Positions 1-10,142 of a stretch of 64,000 nt of DNA are shown here, one piece after another. A program made the position numbers and the translations under genes. The notes beneath the pieces were generated by a model. It saw only the letters and a program-made list of their open reading frames with translations, made no database searches and was not told where the DNA came from. Numbering within the stretch: the first letter of the stretch is position 1; the number at the start of each line of letters is the position of its first letter. The DNA comes from Corynebacterium sp. MSK008 (GTDB taxonomy: Bacteria; Actinomycetota; Actinomycetes; Mycobacteriales; Mycobacteriaceae), in the NCBI RefSeq assembly GCF_030232585.1, contig NZ_JASPJX010000007.1, forward strand, positions 93,596-157,595. Reading direction: 5' to 3'.

Positions 1-1
1 C

Positions 2-1195
2 TTGTTCACAAGCGAATCGGTCACCGAGGGCCACCCCGACAAGATCTGCGACGCGATCTCGGACACGATCCTGGACGACATGCTCGCCCAGGACCCGGAC
101 GCGAAGGTGGCCGTGGAGACCCTCGCCACGACCGGTCAGGTGCACGTGGCGGGAGAGGTGCGGACCTCCGCCTATTCCAACATCGCGAGGATCGTGCGCG
201 AGAAGCTGGTGGAGATTGGCTTCGACTCGTCCGAGGTCGGCTTCGACGGGCGCAGCTGCGGCGTGAACATCGCCATCGGCGACCAGTCCGCGGAAATCCA
301 CGATTCCGTGGTGACCTCCCAGGAGGTCCGTGAGAACACCTCCACTGGCGCAGACGACCAGACGGGTGCGGGCGACCAGGGCCTGATGTTCGGCTACGCC
401 ACCAACGAGACACCGGAGTACATGCCGCTGCCGATCTCCACCGCCCACCACCTGGCGCGCCGCCTGTCCCAGGTGCGCCACGAAGGCATCGTGGACGGGC
501 TGCGCCCGGACGGCAAGACCCAGGTGACCTTCGCCTACGACGGGCAGACCCCGGCGTTTATCGACACGATCGTCATCTCCACCCAGCACGACCCGGACTT
601 CACCGGCGAGGCGCTGGAGGCGGCGCTGCGCGAGCACGTGATCAACTGGGTGCTCAAGTACGCGGATCTGGAGCGCTACTACCGTGAGGACACCAAGGTG
701 CTGGTCAACCCGTCGGGGTCCTTCATCCAGGGCGGCCCCATGAGCGACGCCGGCCTGACTGGCCGCAAGATCATCGTGGACACCTACGGCGGCATGGCCC
801 GCCACGGCGGCGGCGCGTTTTCCGGCAAGGACCCCTCAAAGGTGGACCGCTCCGGTGCGTACGCGATGCGCTGGGTGGCCAAGAACATCGTCGCCGCGGG
901 CCTGGCGGAGCGCGTCGAGGTGCAGGTGGCCTACGCCATCGGACGTGCGAACCCGGTGGGGCTGTACGTGGAGACGTTCGGCACCGCGACTGAGGGCCAG
1001 ACGGACGAGAGCATCCAGCAGGCGGTGGAGAAGGTCTTCGACCTGCGCCCGGAGGCAATCATCCGCGAGCTGGACCTCAAGCGCCCGATCTACGCGCAGA
1101 CCGCCGCGTACGGCCACTTCGGCCGCACGGACATCGACGTGCCGTGGGAACGCACCGACAAGGTCGACGACCTCAAGGCCGCCGCAGGCGCCTAG
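2..1195 (+). CDS. metK: S-adenosylmethionine synthetase, 5' end missing
   Basis: Makes S-adenosylmethionine from methionine and ATP in the cytoplasm. The window opens inside the gene: the first visible codons read [14 protein letters not shown], and family members start a few residues earlier, so the true start lies upstream. About 397 codons are present. Visible family motifs are GHPDK near visible residues 10-14 (ATP/methionine binding), [12 protein letters not shown] near 122-133, and [16 protein letters not shown] near 270-285 (phosphate loop and catalytic lysine). The C-terminus is complete and ends in an Ala-rich tail. The stop codon shares the 4-nt CTAG with the stop of the convergent membrane protein gene, so the two 3' ends overlap. 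Identification is secure. Confidence 0.97.
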   Translation: MFTSESVTEGHPDKICDAISDTILDDMLAQDPDAKVAVETLATTGQVHVAGEVRTSAYSNIARIVREKLVEIGFDSSEVGFDGRSCGVNIAIGDQSAEIHDSVVTSQEVRENTSTGADDQTGAGDQGLMFGYATNETPEYMPLPISTAHHLARRLSQVRHEGIVDGLRPDGKTQVTFAYDGQTPAFIDTIVISTQHDPDFTGEALEAALREHVINWVLKYADLERYYREDTKVLVNPSGSFIQGGPMSDAGLTGRKIIVDTYGGMARHGGGAFSGKDPSKVDRSGAYAMRWVAKNIVAAGLAERVEVQVAYAIGRANPVGLYVETFGTATEGQTDESIQQAVEKVFDLRPEAIIRELDLKRPIYAQTAAYGHFGRTDIDVPWERTDKVDDLKAAAGA

Positions 1196-2028
1196 TCCGT
1201 CTCCTGCCAGGCGGCTTTCTCCCGCTCGGAACGACGGTGGTTACGCAGCGCGACCACGCCGATGACGATGCCGATGATGACCGGCACCCAAATCTTCGAG
1301 TACTCGAGCAGCCACAGCACCCACTCGGGAACCTCGGGGAGCTCCGGCAAGTCGATGTCGGGCACCGGCAGGTTGAAATCAGGCAGCGACGGCACCGGCA
1401 GGTCCATGTGCGGCAGCTGGATGTCCGGAAGGTCAGGCAGATCCCAGTCGGGGAGGAACCCCAGCAGCCAACTGATGAACCGGGAGATGATCGGGCCGAG
1501 CACAAGCACCGCGAGCGCCCAGCCGCCCTTGCCGAGTCCTTCCGCCATGGGGATGAGGGTGCGCTTGAGCTCGCTGGACTCCATGGTTTCGCGCCGTCGC
1601 GCGCCGCGGGAGCCGGCGGGAGGGTCGAACTCCACCACCGTGTCGCCTTCGCGAAACTCCACGTTGAGCAGCTCATCCAAGCTGCTGACCTGTATCTTCA
1701 GGTGCGGCTTCTTGCGGTCGGTACCTAGCCCCGTCGGCGTTTCCAGCCCGCCTGCCGGGCCGTCGCCGAACAGCGGCAGCCGGGCGCTTGCGACGTCGTT
1801 GTAGCGGTGCTGCACCTCGCCGCCGACGAGCACCTCCATGCGCTCGGCGGGGTTATTCGACCACAGCTTGATCCGCTCTTTGAACGAACTCTCCGCTGTC
1901 GCCAGGGTGCCCGGTTTGTCCGTCTCGTCGCCGGGCCAGCTGGGATCCTCGGCCGCGAAGTCGCGGTCAAAACCGACGCGGACCTCGATCAATCCGTATT
2001 CGGGGTGGTTCAGGCTCCAGGTTTCCAT
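1192..2028 (-). CDS. Uncharacterised membrane protein with Leu-Pro repeat between two membrane segments
   Basis: I do not recognise this 278-residue protein. Residues 1-165 look soluble and rich in Asp/Glu, Pro and Arg. A hydrophobic segment lies at about 168-191, then about 40 residues (192-231) consist of repeated Asp/Glu-Leu-Pro and Leu-Pro-Val-Pro units, then a second hydrophobic segment at about 245-261 and an Arg-rich cytoplasmic tail. A proline ladder between two membrane spans suggests a rigid extracytoplasmic loop. It starts 3 nt after the stop of the small membrane protein gene at 2032-2391, so the two are probably co-transcribed. No enzyme motif is visible and the function is unknown. 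Confidence 0.7.
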   Translation of the reverse strand: METWSLNHPEYGLIEVRVGFDRDFAAEDPSWPGDETDKPGTLATAESSFKERIKLWSNNPAERMEVLVGGEVQHRYNDVASARLPLFGDGPAGGLETPTGLGTDRKKPHLKIQVSSLDELLNVEFREGDTVVEFDPPAGSRGARRRETMESSELKRTLIPMAEGLGKGGWALAVLVLGPIISRFISWLLGFLPDWDLPDLPDIQLPHMDLPVPSLPDFNLPVPDIDLPELPEVPEWVLWLLEYSKIWVPVIIGIVIGVVALRNHRRSEREKAAWQETD

Positions 2029-2031
2029 CGG

Positions 2032-2391
2032 CTAGGCCTCCGCACTGCTTCTCGACGAGCTGCCGCTCGCCAACGACCCCACCCACATCGCCGCCGCGCA
2101 GGCAAGCGTCACACCGATGGCATATATGAACGTGCCGTCGTTGAAGTACAAGGCCTTGGCAATCCAGAAACCTACCCCTGTCAGCAGTGGCAGGGACCAA
2201 TTGCGGCGGAAAGCGATGCCGTCGATAAGCCCGGCGATGATGGCCACCCCGAAGATGAACCCGACCATCACCCACGGGTTGCGCACCAACGGGATGAGCA
2301 TCAACGGCCCGAAGGCGTAGGCAGCGAACATGGCATAGGGGATGGCTTTGACCCATCCTTTGCGGGCGTCGTTGTCCTGCTGTTCAGTCAC
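2032..2391 (-). CDS. Small four-helix membrane protein, function unknown
   Basis: A 119-residue protein with about four hydrophobic segments (roughly residues 15-36, 40-61, 68-87 and 90-110) and a short Ser/Glu-rich tail. The GTG start at 2391 is supported by a TATACT box (positions 2404 to 2399 read on the minus strand) ending 7 nt before it, as expected for a leaderless transcript; no Shine-Dalgarno sequence is visible. It is followed almost directly by the Leu-Pro-repeat membrane protein gene, suggesting a two-gene unit with a shared envelope role. No family assignment is possible by eye. Confidence 0.65.
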   Translation of the reverse strand: MTEQQDNDARKGWVKAIPYAMFAAYAFGPLMLIPLVRNPWVMVGFIFGVAIIAGLIDGIAFRRNWSLPLLTGVGFWIAKALYFNDGTFIYAIGVTLACAAAMWVGSLASGSSSRSSAEA

Positions 2392-2408
2392 GGGCAGGAG
2401 TATAGGAA

Positions 2409-3392
2409 CTAATCCGCGCGCGTGTAGACGTGACCCGCCTCAGGGCGCTTAATCATCTCGTCCAGGCCGACCGGGTTCAGGCCCTTGGCTCGCAGGCCGT
2501 CGATCACGCACTCCGCCGCGTCGACGGTGGGCTCGTGGATGTCGTGCATGAGGATGATCGAGCCCTCGCGCGCGCCGTCCACCGCGCGCTTGCAGGTGGT
2601 GGCGGGGGTGCGGTGCTGCCAGTCGGCGGTATCCACATCCCACACGGCCAGCGCCATGCCGCGTGAACCGGCGGCGGACGCCACGCGCGAGTCGTGGGAC
2701 CCGTAGGGCGGGCGCATCCAGTGCGGGTCGATGCCGACCTGCTTCTGCAGCGCGGCGTCCGTGTCGTCCAGCTGGGCGGCGATGGTGCCGTCGGACTGTC
2801 GGGCCAGGTCCGGGTGGGAAAAGGAGTGGTTGCCGATGGTGTGGCCCTCGTCGCGGATCCGCCGCAGGATCTGCGGGTAGGCATTCGCGTTGCCGCCTAC
2901 CACGAAGAAGGTGGCGTGCACGCCCTTGCGCTTGAGAATGTCCAACAGGCGCTCGGTGCTGCCGGGGACCGGGCCGTCGTCGTAGGTGATAGCCACGCAG
3001 TTGTAGCACTTGGGCGGCACCGGCGAGGGCGACGGCTCTTGTGCGGGTGCGACGATGACGTCGGCAGGTTTCGCCGGTTCTAGCGGGCGCAGGTGCGGCG
3101 GCACGGCCTGCTTCACCTGGGCGGGAAGGCCGTCGAAGGCGCGGCGCCAGCCGTCCTCCACGGCGCTGCGTGCGCTGTCGGAGGAGCCGGTGATGAAGGC
3201 GGAGCTTCCGTCGATAGGCAAACCCGCTAGCTGCACGAGGATGGGGCCGAAGTCTTGCCCGGCGATGATCTGCCTGCCTTGCGGCAAGGCGAGCTGCGTC
3301 ACTTTGGACACATCTGCGGAGGCGGGGGTCGGCGTGAGCGCTGCGGCGGCGAAGAGGGCAGCGGAGGTGACTGCTGCGAGCAGGCGTTTCAT
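2409..3392 (-). CDS. Secreted polysaccharide deacetylase (NodB homology domain)
   Basis: A 327-residue carbohydrate esterase family 4 protein, probably removing acetyl groups from a cell-wall or surface polysaccharide. Residues 1-27 form a signal peptide (basic start, Ala/Leu-rich core, ASA cleavage site). The NodB domain occupies about residues 128-310 and carries YDDGP (catalytic base and metal Asp), HSFSH (metal-binding His pair), RPPYGS, DVDTADW and LMHDIHE. The region between signal peptide and NodB domain (30-125) is Pro-rich toward its end and resembles a spacer. There is no obvious ribosome binding site before the ATG. The exact substrate cannot be told from sequence. Confidence 0.9.
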   Translation of the reverse strand: MKRLLAAVTSAALFAAAALTPTPASADVSKVTQLALPQGRQIIAGQDFGPILVQLAGLPIDGSSAFITGSSDSARSAVEDGWRRAFDGLPAQVKQAVPPHLRPLEPAKPADVIVAPAQEPSPSPVPPKCYNCVAITYDDGPVPGSTERLLDILKRKGVHATFFVVGGNANAYPQILRRIRDEGHTIGNHSFSHPDLARQSDGTIAAQLDDTDAALQKQVGIDPHWMRPPYGSHDSRVASAAGSRGMALAVWDVDTADWQHRTPATTCKRAVDGAREGSIILMHDIHEPTVDAAECVIDGLRAKGLNPVGLDEMIKRPEAGHVYTRAD

Positions 3393-3519
3393 GGGGCGGC
3401 GGGATCTTTCAAACGCGCGTGAGAGTAAAACTTTGCAGTCTTATTAGTACTCCATACCGCTCCGCAACGGGCGATTGCGCTCACCGGCCGTGTCGGGTGG
3501 TGGTTTAGAATCCGGGGTC

Positions 3520-5529
3520 ATGTCTGACACGCCCGCCGCCGATGCCCCAGTTGCGCGCGTGTTACCCATGCTCGGGCTGGCGCATCTGGACAGGCCGTTC
3601 GACTACCTCGTGCCTTCGCAGGATGGGGACGCGGTGCAGCCGGGAGTGCGGGTGCGCGTGCGCTTTGCGGGCAGGCTCGTGGACGCCGTGGTGCTCGAAC
3701 GCGCCTCTACATCGCGCCACGAGGGGTCGCTGCGCTTCATCGAGCGTGTCATCTCGCCGGAGGTGGTGGCACCGGCGAGGACGCGGGAGCTTATCGACGC
3801 ACTCGCGGACCGTTACGCAGGTGTGCGATCCGACATTTACCGTTCCGCGATCCCGGCGCGGCATGCGAAGGCGGAAGAGACGGACACCTCCACGCCCTGG
3901 GAAGAGCTGGGGGAGGCGGGGGAGCCGGACTTGTCGGCGTGGACCGCCTACACTTTCGGCGAATCCTTCGTGGACGCGGTGGTGGCCGGCAAGATCGCGC
4001 GGGCGGCGTGGCAGGTCGCACCGGGAGATAACTGGGCGGCCGCACTGGCGTCGTTGGCGGCGAAGGTGGCCGTGGACGGGGCGGGCGCGCTGATCGTGGT
4101 GCCGGACCAGAAGGACGTGGATGCGTGCGAGGCGGCGTTGCGCGAGATCGTCAGTGCGCGCCAGGTGACCACCCTGACCGCGTCGCAGGGCCCGCAGGCG
4201 CGGTACTCGCGCTACCTGTCGGTGCTGCACGGGCAGGGCCGGATCGTGGTGGGCACGCGCTCGGCGGCGTTCGCCCCGGTGAAGAACCTGCGGTTTGCGG
4301 CGCTGATGTTCGACGGCGACGACAACCTGGTGGATCCGCGCGCCCCGTACGTGCACGCACGCGAGGTGCTGACCACGCGCTCGGCGCACGAGGGGTGCTC
4401 ACTGGTTATCGGCGGGTACGCACGCACGGCGGAGGCGCAGCTGCTGGTGGAATCCGGGTGGATGCACGAGCTGGTCGCGCCGCGGCAGAGCCTGCGTACC
4501 CGCTCGCCGTACATCCACGCGGCGGGGGATTCGGATTTTGAGATGGAACGCGACCCGCGAGCGAAGCAGGCCCGCCTGCCGTCGTCGGCGTTCCAGGCGG
4601 CGGCGAAGGCGCTCGAGCGCGGCACCCCGGTGCTGTTCCAGGTGCCGCGCACCGGCTACATCCAGTCGTTGGCGTGCGGGCAGTGCCGCACGCCGGCGCG
4701 TTGCAGGTGGTGTAACGGGCCACTCGGCCTGCCCTCCGGCGGGGAGGCCGCGGCGCCGACGTGCCGGTGGTGCGGGCGGATGGACCCGGCGCACGTGTGT
4801 CCGGCGTGCGGTTCGCGCAGGCTGCGCGCGGTGGTGCTGGGCACGGAGCGCACCGCCGAGGAGCTCGGCCGCGCTTTTGCCAAGTACAAGGTGATCACCT
4901 CAGGCGGCGACAACGTGCGCGCGCAGGTGGAGGCAGGGCCGGCGCTGGTGGTGGCCACGCCGGGTGCGGAGCCGTACGTTGACGGCGGCTACGGCGCTGC
5001 GGTGCTTCTAGATGCCTGGGCGCTGATGCAGCGGCCGGACCTGCGCGCGATGGAGGACACCTTTGCCAAGTGGATGGGTGCCGCCACGTTGGTGCAGCCG
5101 CACAGCGCCGGCGGGGAAGTGGTCGTGGTGGCCGAGCCGTCGCTGCCCGTGGTCCAGCACTTGATCCGGTGGGATGCGCCCGGGTTCGCCGCGCTCGAGC
5201 TGTCGTTGCGGCGCGAGGCCCGCTTCCCGCCGGCGGTGCACGTGGCGGTGGTGGACGCGCCGCGCGACGGTCTGGAGGAGTTCTTCGCCCGCACCGAGCT
5301 GCCGGAGCACGCCGAGCTGCTCGGCCCGGTGGATTTGCCGCCGGGGGTGCGGCTGCCGGGCGAGTGGAACCGGGAGGCGCTCGGGCCTGCGCAGCGCATG
5401 TTGGTGCGCACCCCACTTGCGGGCCGCGCCGCGCTGGGCAAGGCGCTGCGCGCAGGCGCGGTGGCGTGGACGACGGCGAAGCAGGACTTGCCGCTGCGTA
5501 TCCAGGTCAACCCGGTGGACATCGGCTAG
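3520..5529 (+). CDS. priA: PriA-like primosomal protein without helicase motifs
   Basis: A 669-residue homologue of the replication restart protein PriA (N'). The N-terminal DNA-binding part (HLDRPFDYLVP, GVRVRVRFAGR) and the central zinc-binding cysteine cluster (CGQC, CRWC, CRWCG, CPACG; about residues 387-430) are present. The Walker A signature of true PriA helicases is absent and the DEEH box is replaced by DGDD, so it is unlikely to hydrolyse ATP or unwind DNA. This degeneration is known in actinobacteria. The ATG at 3520 lies 8 nt after a TAGAAT box (3506-3511), suggesting a leaderless mRNA. It heads a cluster continuing into def, fmt and rsmB. Confidence 0.88.
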   Translation: MSDTPAADAPVARVLPMLGLAHLDRPFDYLVPSQDGDAVQPGVRVRVRFAGRLVDAVVLERASTSRHEGSLRFIERVISPEVVAPARTRELIDALADRYAGVRSDIYRSAIPARHAKAEETDTSTPWEELGEAGEPDLSAWTAYTFGESFVDAVVAGKIARAAWQVAPGDNWAAALASLAAKVAVDGAGALIVVPDQKDVDACEAALREIVSARQVTTLTASQGPQARYSRYLSVLHGQGRIVVGTRSAAFAPVKNLRFAALMFDGDDNLVDPRAPYVHAREVLTTRSAHEGCSLVIGGYARTAEAQLLVESGWMHELVAPRQSLRTRSPYIHAAGDSDFEMERDPRAKQARLPSSAFQAAAKALERGTPVLFQVPRTGYIQSLACGQCRTPARCRWCNGPLGLPSGGEAAAPTCRWCGRMDPAHVCPACGSRRLRAVVLGTERTAEELGRAFAKYKVITSGGDNVRAQVEAGPALVVATPGAEPYVDGGYGAAVLLDAWALMQRPDLRAMEDTFAKWMGAATLVQPHSAGGEVVVVAEPSLPVVQHLIRWDAPGFAALELSLRREARFPPAVHVAVVDAPRDGLEEFFARTELPEHAELLGPVDLPPGVRLPGEWNREALGPAQRMLVRTPLAGRAALGKALRAGAVAWTTAKQDLPLRIQVNPVDIG

Positions 5530-5569
5530 CTAGGTCGCGCGTTTGGGCGTGGCACTACACTTGCACCCC

Positions 5570-6061
5570 ATGGCTATCCATGACATCCGCCTGTTCGGCG
5601 ACCCAGTGCTTAATACCGCTGCACAAGAGGTCACCGTGTTCGACGCCTCGCTGGAGCGGCTGGTCGCCGACATGCTGGAGACCATGGATCACGCCGGCGG
5701 GGTGGGCTTGGCTGCCAACCAGATCGGGCTTGCGCGCCGGATCTTCGTCTTCGACTGCCAGGGTATGCGCGGCCACATCGTCAACCCCGTGTGGGAGCCG
5801 CTGGGCGAGGAGATGCAGACCGGTGTCGAGGGCTGCCTCTCTGTGCCGGACGTGCGTGGCGAGGTGACCCGCCACAAGACGGTGGTAGCCCTCGGGCAAG
5901 ACTGCTACGGTCGCCCGCTCACGCTGCGCGGCACCGGGCTGTTGGCGCGCTGCATCCAGCACGAGGCGGACCACTTGGACGGCGTGATGTTCATGCGCAG
6001 GATGGCACCGGAGCAGCGTAAGGAAGCGATGGCGGCGATCCGGGCCGCCGACTGGAGCTAA
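5570..6061 (+). CDS. def: Peptide deformylase
   Basis: Removes the formyl group from the N-terminal methionine of new proteins. The 163-residue product contains all three conserved motifs of the metal enzyme: [10 protein letters not shown] (about residues 43-52), EGCLSVP with the metal-ligand cysteine, and QHEADHLDG, the HExxH-type metal site with the catalytic Glu. Start chosen at ATG 5570 because a TACACT box (5556-5561) ends 8 nt upstream, typical of leaderless genes here. It is followed 13 nt later by fmt, which adds the formyl group that this enzyme removes, a common pairing. Confidence 0.96.
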   Translation: MAIHDIRLFGDPVLNTAAQEVTVFDASLERLVADMLETMDHAGGVGLAANQIGLARRIFVFDCQGMRGHIVNPVWEPLGEEMQTGVEGCLSVPDVRGEVTRHKTVVALGQDCYGRPLTLRGTGLLARCIQHEADHLDGVMFMRRMAPEQRKEAMAAIRAADWS

Positions 6062-6074
6062 GGAGAACGTTTGT

Positions 6075-7004
6075 ATGCGACTCGTATTCGCCGGCACCCC
6101 CGAACCCGCCGCCGCGGCACTCGAGCGGCTCATCGCCTCGGACCACGAGGTCGTCGCGGTGCTCACTCGCCCGGACGCGCGCCGCGGCCGCGGCCGCACG
6201 CTGCACCCGTCGCCGGTCAAGGCGCTCGCCGTCGAGCACGGCATTGAGGTGCTCACCCCGGAGAGCCTCACGCGCGACGACGCCATCCGGGACCAACTGA
6301 AGGAGCTGGCTCCCGATGCGATCCCGGTGGTGGCCTACGGCAACCTCATCCCGGCGGACATGCTGGACATCCCCACGCACGGCTGGGTGAACCTGCACTT
6401 CTCGCTGCTGCCCGAGTGGCGCGGCGCCGCGCCGGTGCAGGCGGCGATCGCAGCTGGCGACACGGTCACCGGCGCCACCACCTTCCGCATCAACGAAGGC
6501 CTTGACACTGGCGACATCCTGGACACGCTGGAAACCGAGATCGGCGAGGCAGAAACCAGCGGCAAGTTGTTGGAGCGCCTCGCCTACGTCGGCGCTGACC
6601 TGCTGGTGCAGACGATGGACGCGCTGGAAGCCGGCACCGCGGCAGCGACGCCGCAGCCGGACGAGGGCACCTACGCCCACAAGATTGCCCCGGCGGACGC
6701 CCGGGTGGACTGGACGCAGCCGGCCGCGGTAGTCGACCGCGGCATCCGCGCCCACACCCCGGCGCCGGGTGCGTGGACGATGCGCGGGGAGGACCGCTTC
6801 AAGCTCGGCCCGGTCACTCCGACGGGTTCGGGCACGCTCGCCCCGGGCGAGGCCGCGTTTGGCAAAAACGAGGTGCTCGTGGGCACCGCCGACGAGGACG
6901 TGTGCTTGGGCACGATCCAGCCGCCGGGCAAGAAGATGATGAATGCGGCGGACTGGGCCCGCGGGCTCAACCCCGAGGCGAAAGAAGGAGTGGTGTTCGA
7001 GTGA
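6075..7004 (+). CDS. fmt: Methionyl-tRNA formyltransferase
   Basis: Formylates initiator Met-tRNA using 10-formyltetrahydrofolate. At 309 residues it has the usual length. The N-terminal Rossmann-like catalytic domain begins [16 protein letters not shown] and carries the folate-enzyme signature [15 protein letters not shown] (about residues 108-122); the C-terminal OB-like tRNA-binding domain follows from about residue 205. A good ribosome binding site (AAGGAG) lies about 9 nt before the ATG. The stop codon overlaps the GTG start of rsmB by 4 nt (GTGA), so the two are translationally coupled. Confidence 0.96.
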   Translation: MRLVFAGTPEPAAAALERLIASDHEVVAVLTRPDARRGRGRTLHPSPVKALAVEHGIEVLTPESLTRDDAIRDQLKELAPDAIPVVAYGNLIPADMLDIPTHGWVNLHFSLLPEWRGAAPVQAAIAAGDTVTGATTFRINEGLDTGDILDTLETEIGEAETSGKLLERLAYVGADLLVQTMDALEAGTAAATPQPDEGTYAHKIAPADARVDWTQPAAVVDRGIRAHTPAPGAWTMRGEDRFKLGPVTPTGSGTLAPGEAAFGKNEVLVGTADEDVCLGTIQPPGKKMMNAADWARGLNPEAKEGVVFE

Positions 7005-8479
7005 GCGGAGGATTCAGGTCGCGCTCCGCGGGGCGTCGCGAGGACACACCCGCGCGCAACCGTCAGCGGGGCGGCAACGCAAAGCAGCAGCCGCGCAAGC
7101 AGGGTGGCGGGCGCCAGCGCTACACGGTGAAGGGCCGCCCGGCCAGCATCGGCGACCCGGCGCGCGAGGCGGCCTTCGAGGTGGTGCTGCGCGTCGCCCG
7201 CGACGGTGCGTTTGCCAACCTCACCCTGCCCGGCATCCTGCGGGAGCGGAAGATCACCGGCCGTGACGCCGCGTTCGCCACCGAGCTGGCCTACGGCACG
7301 CTGCGCACCCTCGGGGTGCTCGACGCGGTGATCGCGAAAAACTCATCGCGCGAGCTCGAACGCATCGCACCTGAGGTGCTCGCCGCGCTCCGCTTGGGTG
7401 CGTACCAGCTGCTCTACACCCGGGTGGGCGACCACGCCGCGGTGGACACCTCGGTGCGGCTGGTCGAGGCGGCCGGCCACGAGAAGGCGAAGGGATTCGC
7501 AAACGGCGTGCTGCGTTCCATCGGCCGCACGCCGGCCGACAAGTGGCTGCGCACCCTCGCCCCGGACAGCGAACTGGGCGCGCTTGCGTTCACCCACGCC
7601 CACCCGGAGTGGATTGCGCGGTCTTTCGCCGAGGCGCTCGGCGACAAGCGCGACGAGCTCGAGGCCGCGCTTGAGGCGGACTCGGCCCGCCCGGTCGTGC
7701 ACCTGGTGGCGCGACCGGGAGAGATCTCCGCGGAAGAGCTCGCGCTTTCCACCGGAGGCGAGCAGGGCACGTACTCGCCGTACGCGGTGTACCTGCCGGA
7801 GGGGGACCCGGGCCAGCTTGAGCCGGTGCGCGAGGGCCTCGCGGCGGTGCAGGACGAGGGCTCGCAGGTGATCGCCCGCGCCGTCACTGAGGTCCCTGTC
7901 GATCAAGATCAAGGCCGTTGGCTTGACCTTTGCGCGGGGCCCGGCGGTAAGGCCGCGCTCATCGGGGCGATCGCGGCTATCGACGCCGCCACGGTCGACG
8001 CCGTCGAAGTCAGCCCACACCGCGCCGAGCTGATTGCCAAGACGGTGCGCGGCCTGCCGGTGACGGTCCACACCGCGGACGGGCGCGACCCCAAACTCGA
8101 GCCCGGCTACGACCGCATCCTGGTCGACGCGCCCTGTTCCGGCCTGGGCGCGCTGCGGCGGCGCCCGGAGGCGCGTTGGACGAAGTCCGAAGGCGATATC
8201 GCGGAGCTTAACCAGCTGCAGGAAGAGCTGCTTCAATCCGCCGTGAACCTGACCAAGCCGGGCGGGGTGGTGGTCTACTCCACGTGCTCGCCGGATGTGC
8301 GGGAGACCCGGAGGATCGTCGAAAAGCAGCTGGCGAAAGGCGGCGTTGAGGAGCTCGACGCCCGCGAGTGGGCGGCCGGCATGGAGGACGTGGGCGAGGG
8401 GCCGAGCGTGCAGATGTGGCCGCACCGCCACGGCACCGACGCAATGTTCTTCGCCGTGTTGCGCAAAAAGCTAGGGTAG
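7001..8479 (+). CDS. rsmB: 16S rRNA (cytosine-5)-methyltransferase RsmB/Sun
   Basis: A 492-residue protein: a basic, Gly/Gln-rich N-terminal tail of about 45 residues, an RNA-binding NusB-like domain (about 50-200), and a SAM-dependent methyltransferase domain. The SAM loop reads [12 protein letters not shown] (about 308-319), the catalytic motif IV is [18 protein letters not shown], and motif VI is [11 protein letters not shown], supplying both cysteines needed for cytosine C5 methylation. The GTG start at 7001 gives a 4-nt overlap with fmt and is preferred over longer frames that run back into fmt. The target position on 16S rRNA is inferred from the family. Confidence 0.93.
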   Translation: MSGGFRSRSAGRREDTPARNRQRGGNAKQQPRKQGGGRQRYTVKGRPASIGDPAREAAFEVVLRVARDGAFANLTLPGILRERKITGRDAAFATELAYGTLRTLGVLDAVIAKNSSRELERIAPEVLAALRLGAYQLLYTRVGDHAAVDTSVRLVEAAGHEKAKGFANGVLRSIGRTPADKWLRTLAPDSELGALAFTHAHPEWIARSFAEALGDKRDELEAALEADSARPVVHLVARPGEISAEELALSTGGEQGTYSPYAVYLPEGDPGQLEPVREGLAAVQDEGSQVIARAVTEVPVDQDQGRWLDLCAGPGGKAALIGAIAAIDAATVDAVEVSPHRAELIAKTVRGLPVTVHTADGRDPKLEPGYDRILVDAPCSGLGALRRRPEARWTKSEGDIAELNQLQEELLQSAVNLTKPGGVVVYSTCSPDVRETRRIVEKQLAKGGVEELDAREWAAGMEDVGEGPSVQMWPHRHGTDAMFFAVLRKKLG

Positions 8480-8484
8480 GACCC

Positions 8485-9147
8485 ATGATTCAGATCGCCC
8501 CATCAATTCTGGCCGCGAACTACGCCGCGCTCGGCGATGACGTGCGCAAGGTGCCCAACGCGGACCTGATTCACGTGGACATCATGGACGGCCACTTCGT
8601 GCCCAACCTTTCCTTCGGCCCGGACGTGACCAAGGCGGTCAACGGGGTGACCGAGCAGTTCCTGGACATGCACCTGATGATCGAGGAGCCGGAGCGCTGG
8701 TTCGAAACCTACGTGCAAGCCGGCGGCGACCGGCTGGTGTTCCACGTCGAGGCCACCGGTGACCATGTCGCGGCCGCGAAACAGTGCCGCGAGCTGGGCG
8801 TGCAGTCCGGCTTCGCCATCAAGCCCGGCACCGAGATCGAGCCGTACCTTGACGATTTGGAGCACTTCGACCAGGTCATGGTCATGAGTGTGGAGCCTGG
8901 TTTCGGCGGGCAGAAGTTCATGCCGGAGGTCTTGAGCAAGGTGATGGTATTGCGCGACCGCATCGCGGAGGCAGGCCTGGACACCATCATCGGCATCGAC
9001 GGCGGCATCGCTAATTCCACTATCGCGCTGGCGGCGGAGGCTGGCGTGGACGCGTTCGTGGCCGGCTCCGCGGTCTTCGGCGCCGACAACCCGGCAGAGG
9101 CGGTGGAGCGCCTGCGCGAGCTAGCCCGCGAGGCGAAGCAAGGGTGA
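8485..9147 (+). CDS. rpe: Ribulose-phosphate 3-epimerase
   Basis: Interconverts ribulose-5-phosphate and xylulose-5-phosphate in the pentose phosphate pathway. The 220-residue TIM-barrel protein shows the family signatures APSILAANY at the start, HVDIMDGHFVPN (metal ligands), DMHLMIEEPERW, MSVEPGFGGQKFMP and GIDGGI near the end. It starts 5 nt after rsmB; a TAGGGT box (8472-8477) lies 7 nt before the ATG, so it may have its own leaderless start in addition to read-through. The 3' end overlaps ribD by 4 nt, tying supply of the riboflavin precursor ribulose-5-phosphate to the rib genes. Confidence 0.96.
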   Translation: MIQIAPSILAANYAALGDDVRKVPNADLIHVDIMDGHFVPNLSFGPDVTKAVNGVTEQFLDMHLMIEEPERWFETYVQAGGDRLVFHVEATGDHVAAAKQCRELGVQSGFAIKPGTEIEPYLDDLEHFDQVMVMSVEPGFGGQKFMPEVLSKVMVLRDRIAEAGLDTIIGIDGGIANSTIALAAEAGVDAFVAGSAVFGADNPAEAVERLRELAREAKQG

Positions 9148-10142
9148 CGGAGGAACTCGGCGCCATCTCCGCCGCGATCGAGGCGGGCGAATCCGTCCGC
9201 GGCACGACCTCGCCCAACCCGCCGGTAGGCTGCGCGCTTGTCAACGCCTCCGGTGAACTCATCGCCACCGGCGCGACCTCGCCAGCAGGCGGGCCGCACG
9301 CGGAGATCAACGCCCTTGAACAGGCGGGCGAGCGCGCCCGGGGCGCGACCGCCGTGGTGACCCTGGAGCCGTGCAACCACACCGGCCGCACCGGTCCCTG
9401 CTCGCAGGCACTGGTGGAGGCGGGGATCACGCGCGTGGTGTACTTCACCGCCGACCCGAACGAGGCAGCCGCCGGCGGGGCCGAGTACTTGCGCGCCCAC
9501 GGCGTGGAGGTGGACTTCCAGCCGGTGCGGATCGCGGCGCTGCAGCCGTGGCTGCGCTCTGTGCGTCACAACCGCCCGAGCGTGACGCTGAAATTCGCCT
9601 CCACACTCGACGGTTTCACCGCGGCGGCGGACGGCACAAGCAAGTGGATCACCGGCGATAAAGCGCGCGAGCTGGTGCACGAAGACCGCGCGAAGCTCGA
9701 CGCGATCATCGTCGGCACCGGCACTGCGATCGCCGACGACCCGTCGCTAACCGCGCGTTTCCCCGACGGCACGCTGCACGAGCACCAGCCGCGCCGCGTA
9801 ATTATCGGCACCCGGGAGGTCCCCGAGGGCAACCTCACCCGCTTAGGCTTTGAGCAGTACGCATCGCCCGAGGAGGCACTCACCGCACTGTGGGAGACCG
9901 GCGCGCGCGACGTGCTGGTCGAAGGTGGCGCAGCGCTCGCCGCGAGCTTTCTCGAGCTGGATCTGGTTGATGCGGTGCAGGCCTACATCGCGCCCGCACT
10001 CCTCGGCGCCGGCCGCGGGGTGCTGGACCGCGCGATCGCCGGCACCATCGCCGATGCCCGCCGCTTCCGCACCACGTTCGTGCGCCCGGTGGGCGGCGAC
10101 GTGTTTATAGAAATGGAGAGAGATGTTTACGGGACTCGTTGA
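9144..10142 (+). CDS. ribD: Bifunctional riboflavin deaminase/reductase RibD
   Basis: Performs the second and third steps of the pyrimidine branch of riboflavin synthesis. The N-terminal deaminase domain (about residues 1-140) has the zinc and catalytic motif HAEINAL (about 52-58) and PCNHTGRTGPC (about 76-86). The C-terminal NADPH-dependent reductase domain follows (TLKFASTLDG, SKWITGDKARELVHEDR, VLVEGGAALAASFL). The GTG start overlaps the rpe stop as GTGA; its 3' end overlaps the start of ribE by 20 nt. At 332 residues it is of normal length. Confidence 0.96.
   Translation: MTEELGAISAAIEAGESVRGTTSPNPPVGCALVNASGELIATGATSPAGGPHAEINALEQAGERARGATAVVTLEPCNHTGRTGPCSQALVEAGITRVVYFTADPNEAAAGGAEYLRAHGVEVDFQPVRIAALQPWLRSVRHNRPSVTLKFASTLDGFTAAADGTSKWITGDKARELVHEDRAKLDAIIVGTGTAIADDPSLTARFPDGTLHEHQPRRVIIGTREVPEGNLTRLGFEQYASPEEALTALWETGARDVLVEGGAALAASFLELDLVDAVQAYIAPALLGAGRGVLDRAIAGTIADARRFRTTFVRPVGGDVFIEMERDVYGTR

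Noticed and set aside
9100..10140. FMN riboswitch for the rib genes
   Set aside because: The genes overlap the rpe end directly; there is no leader to hold one.
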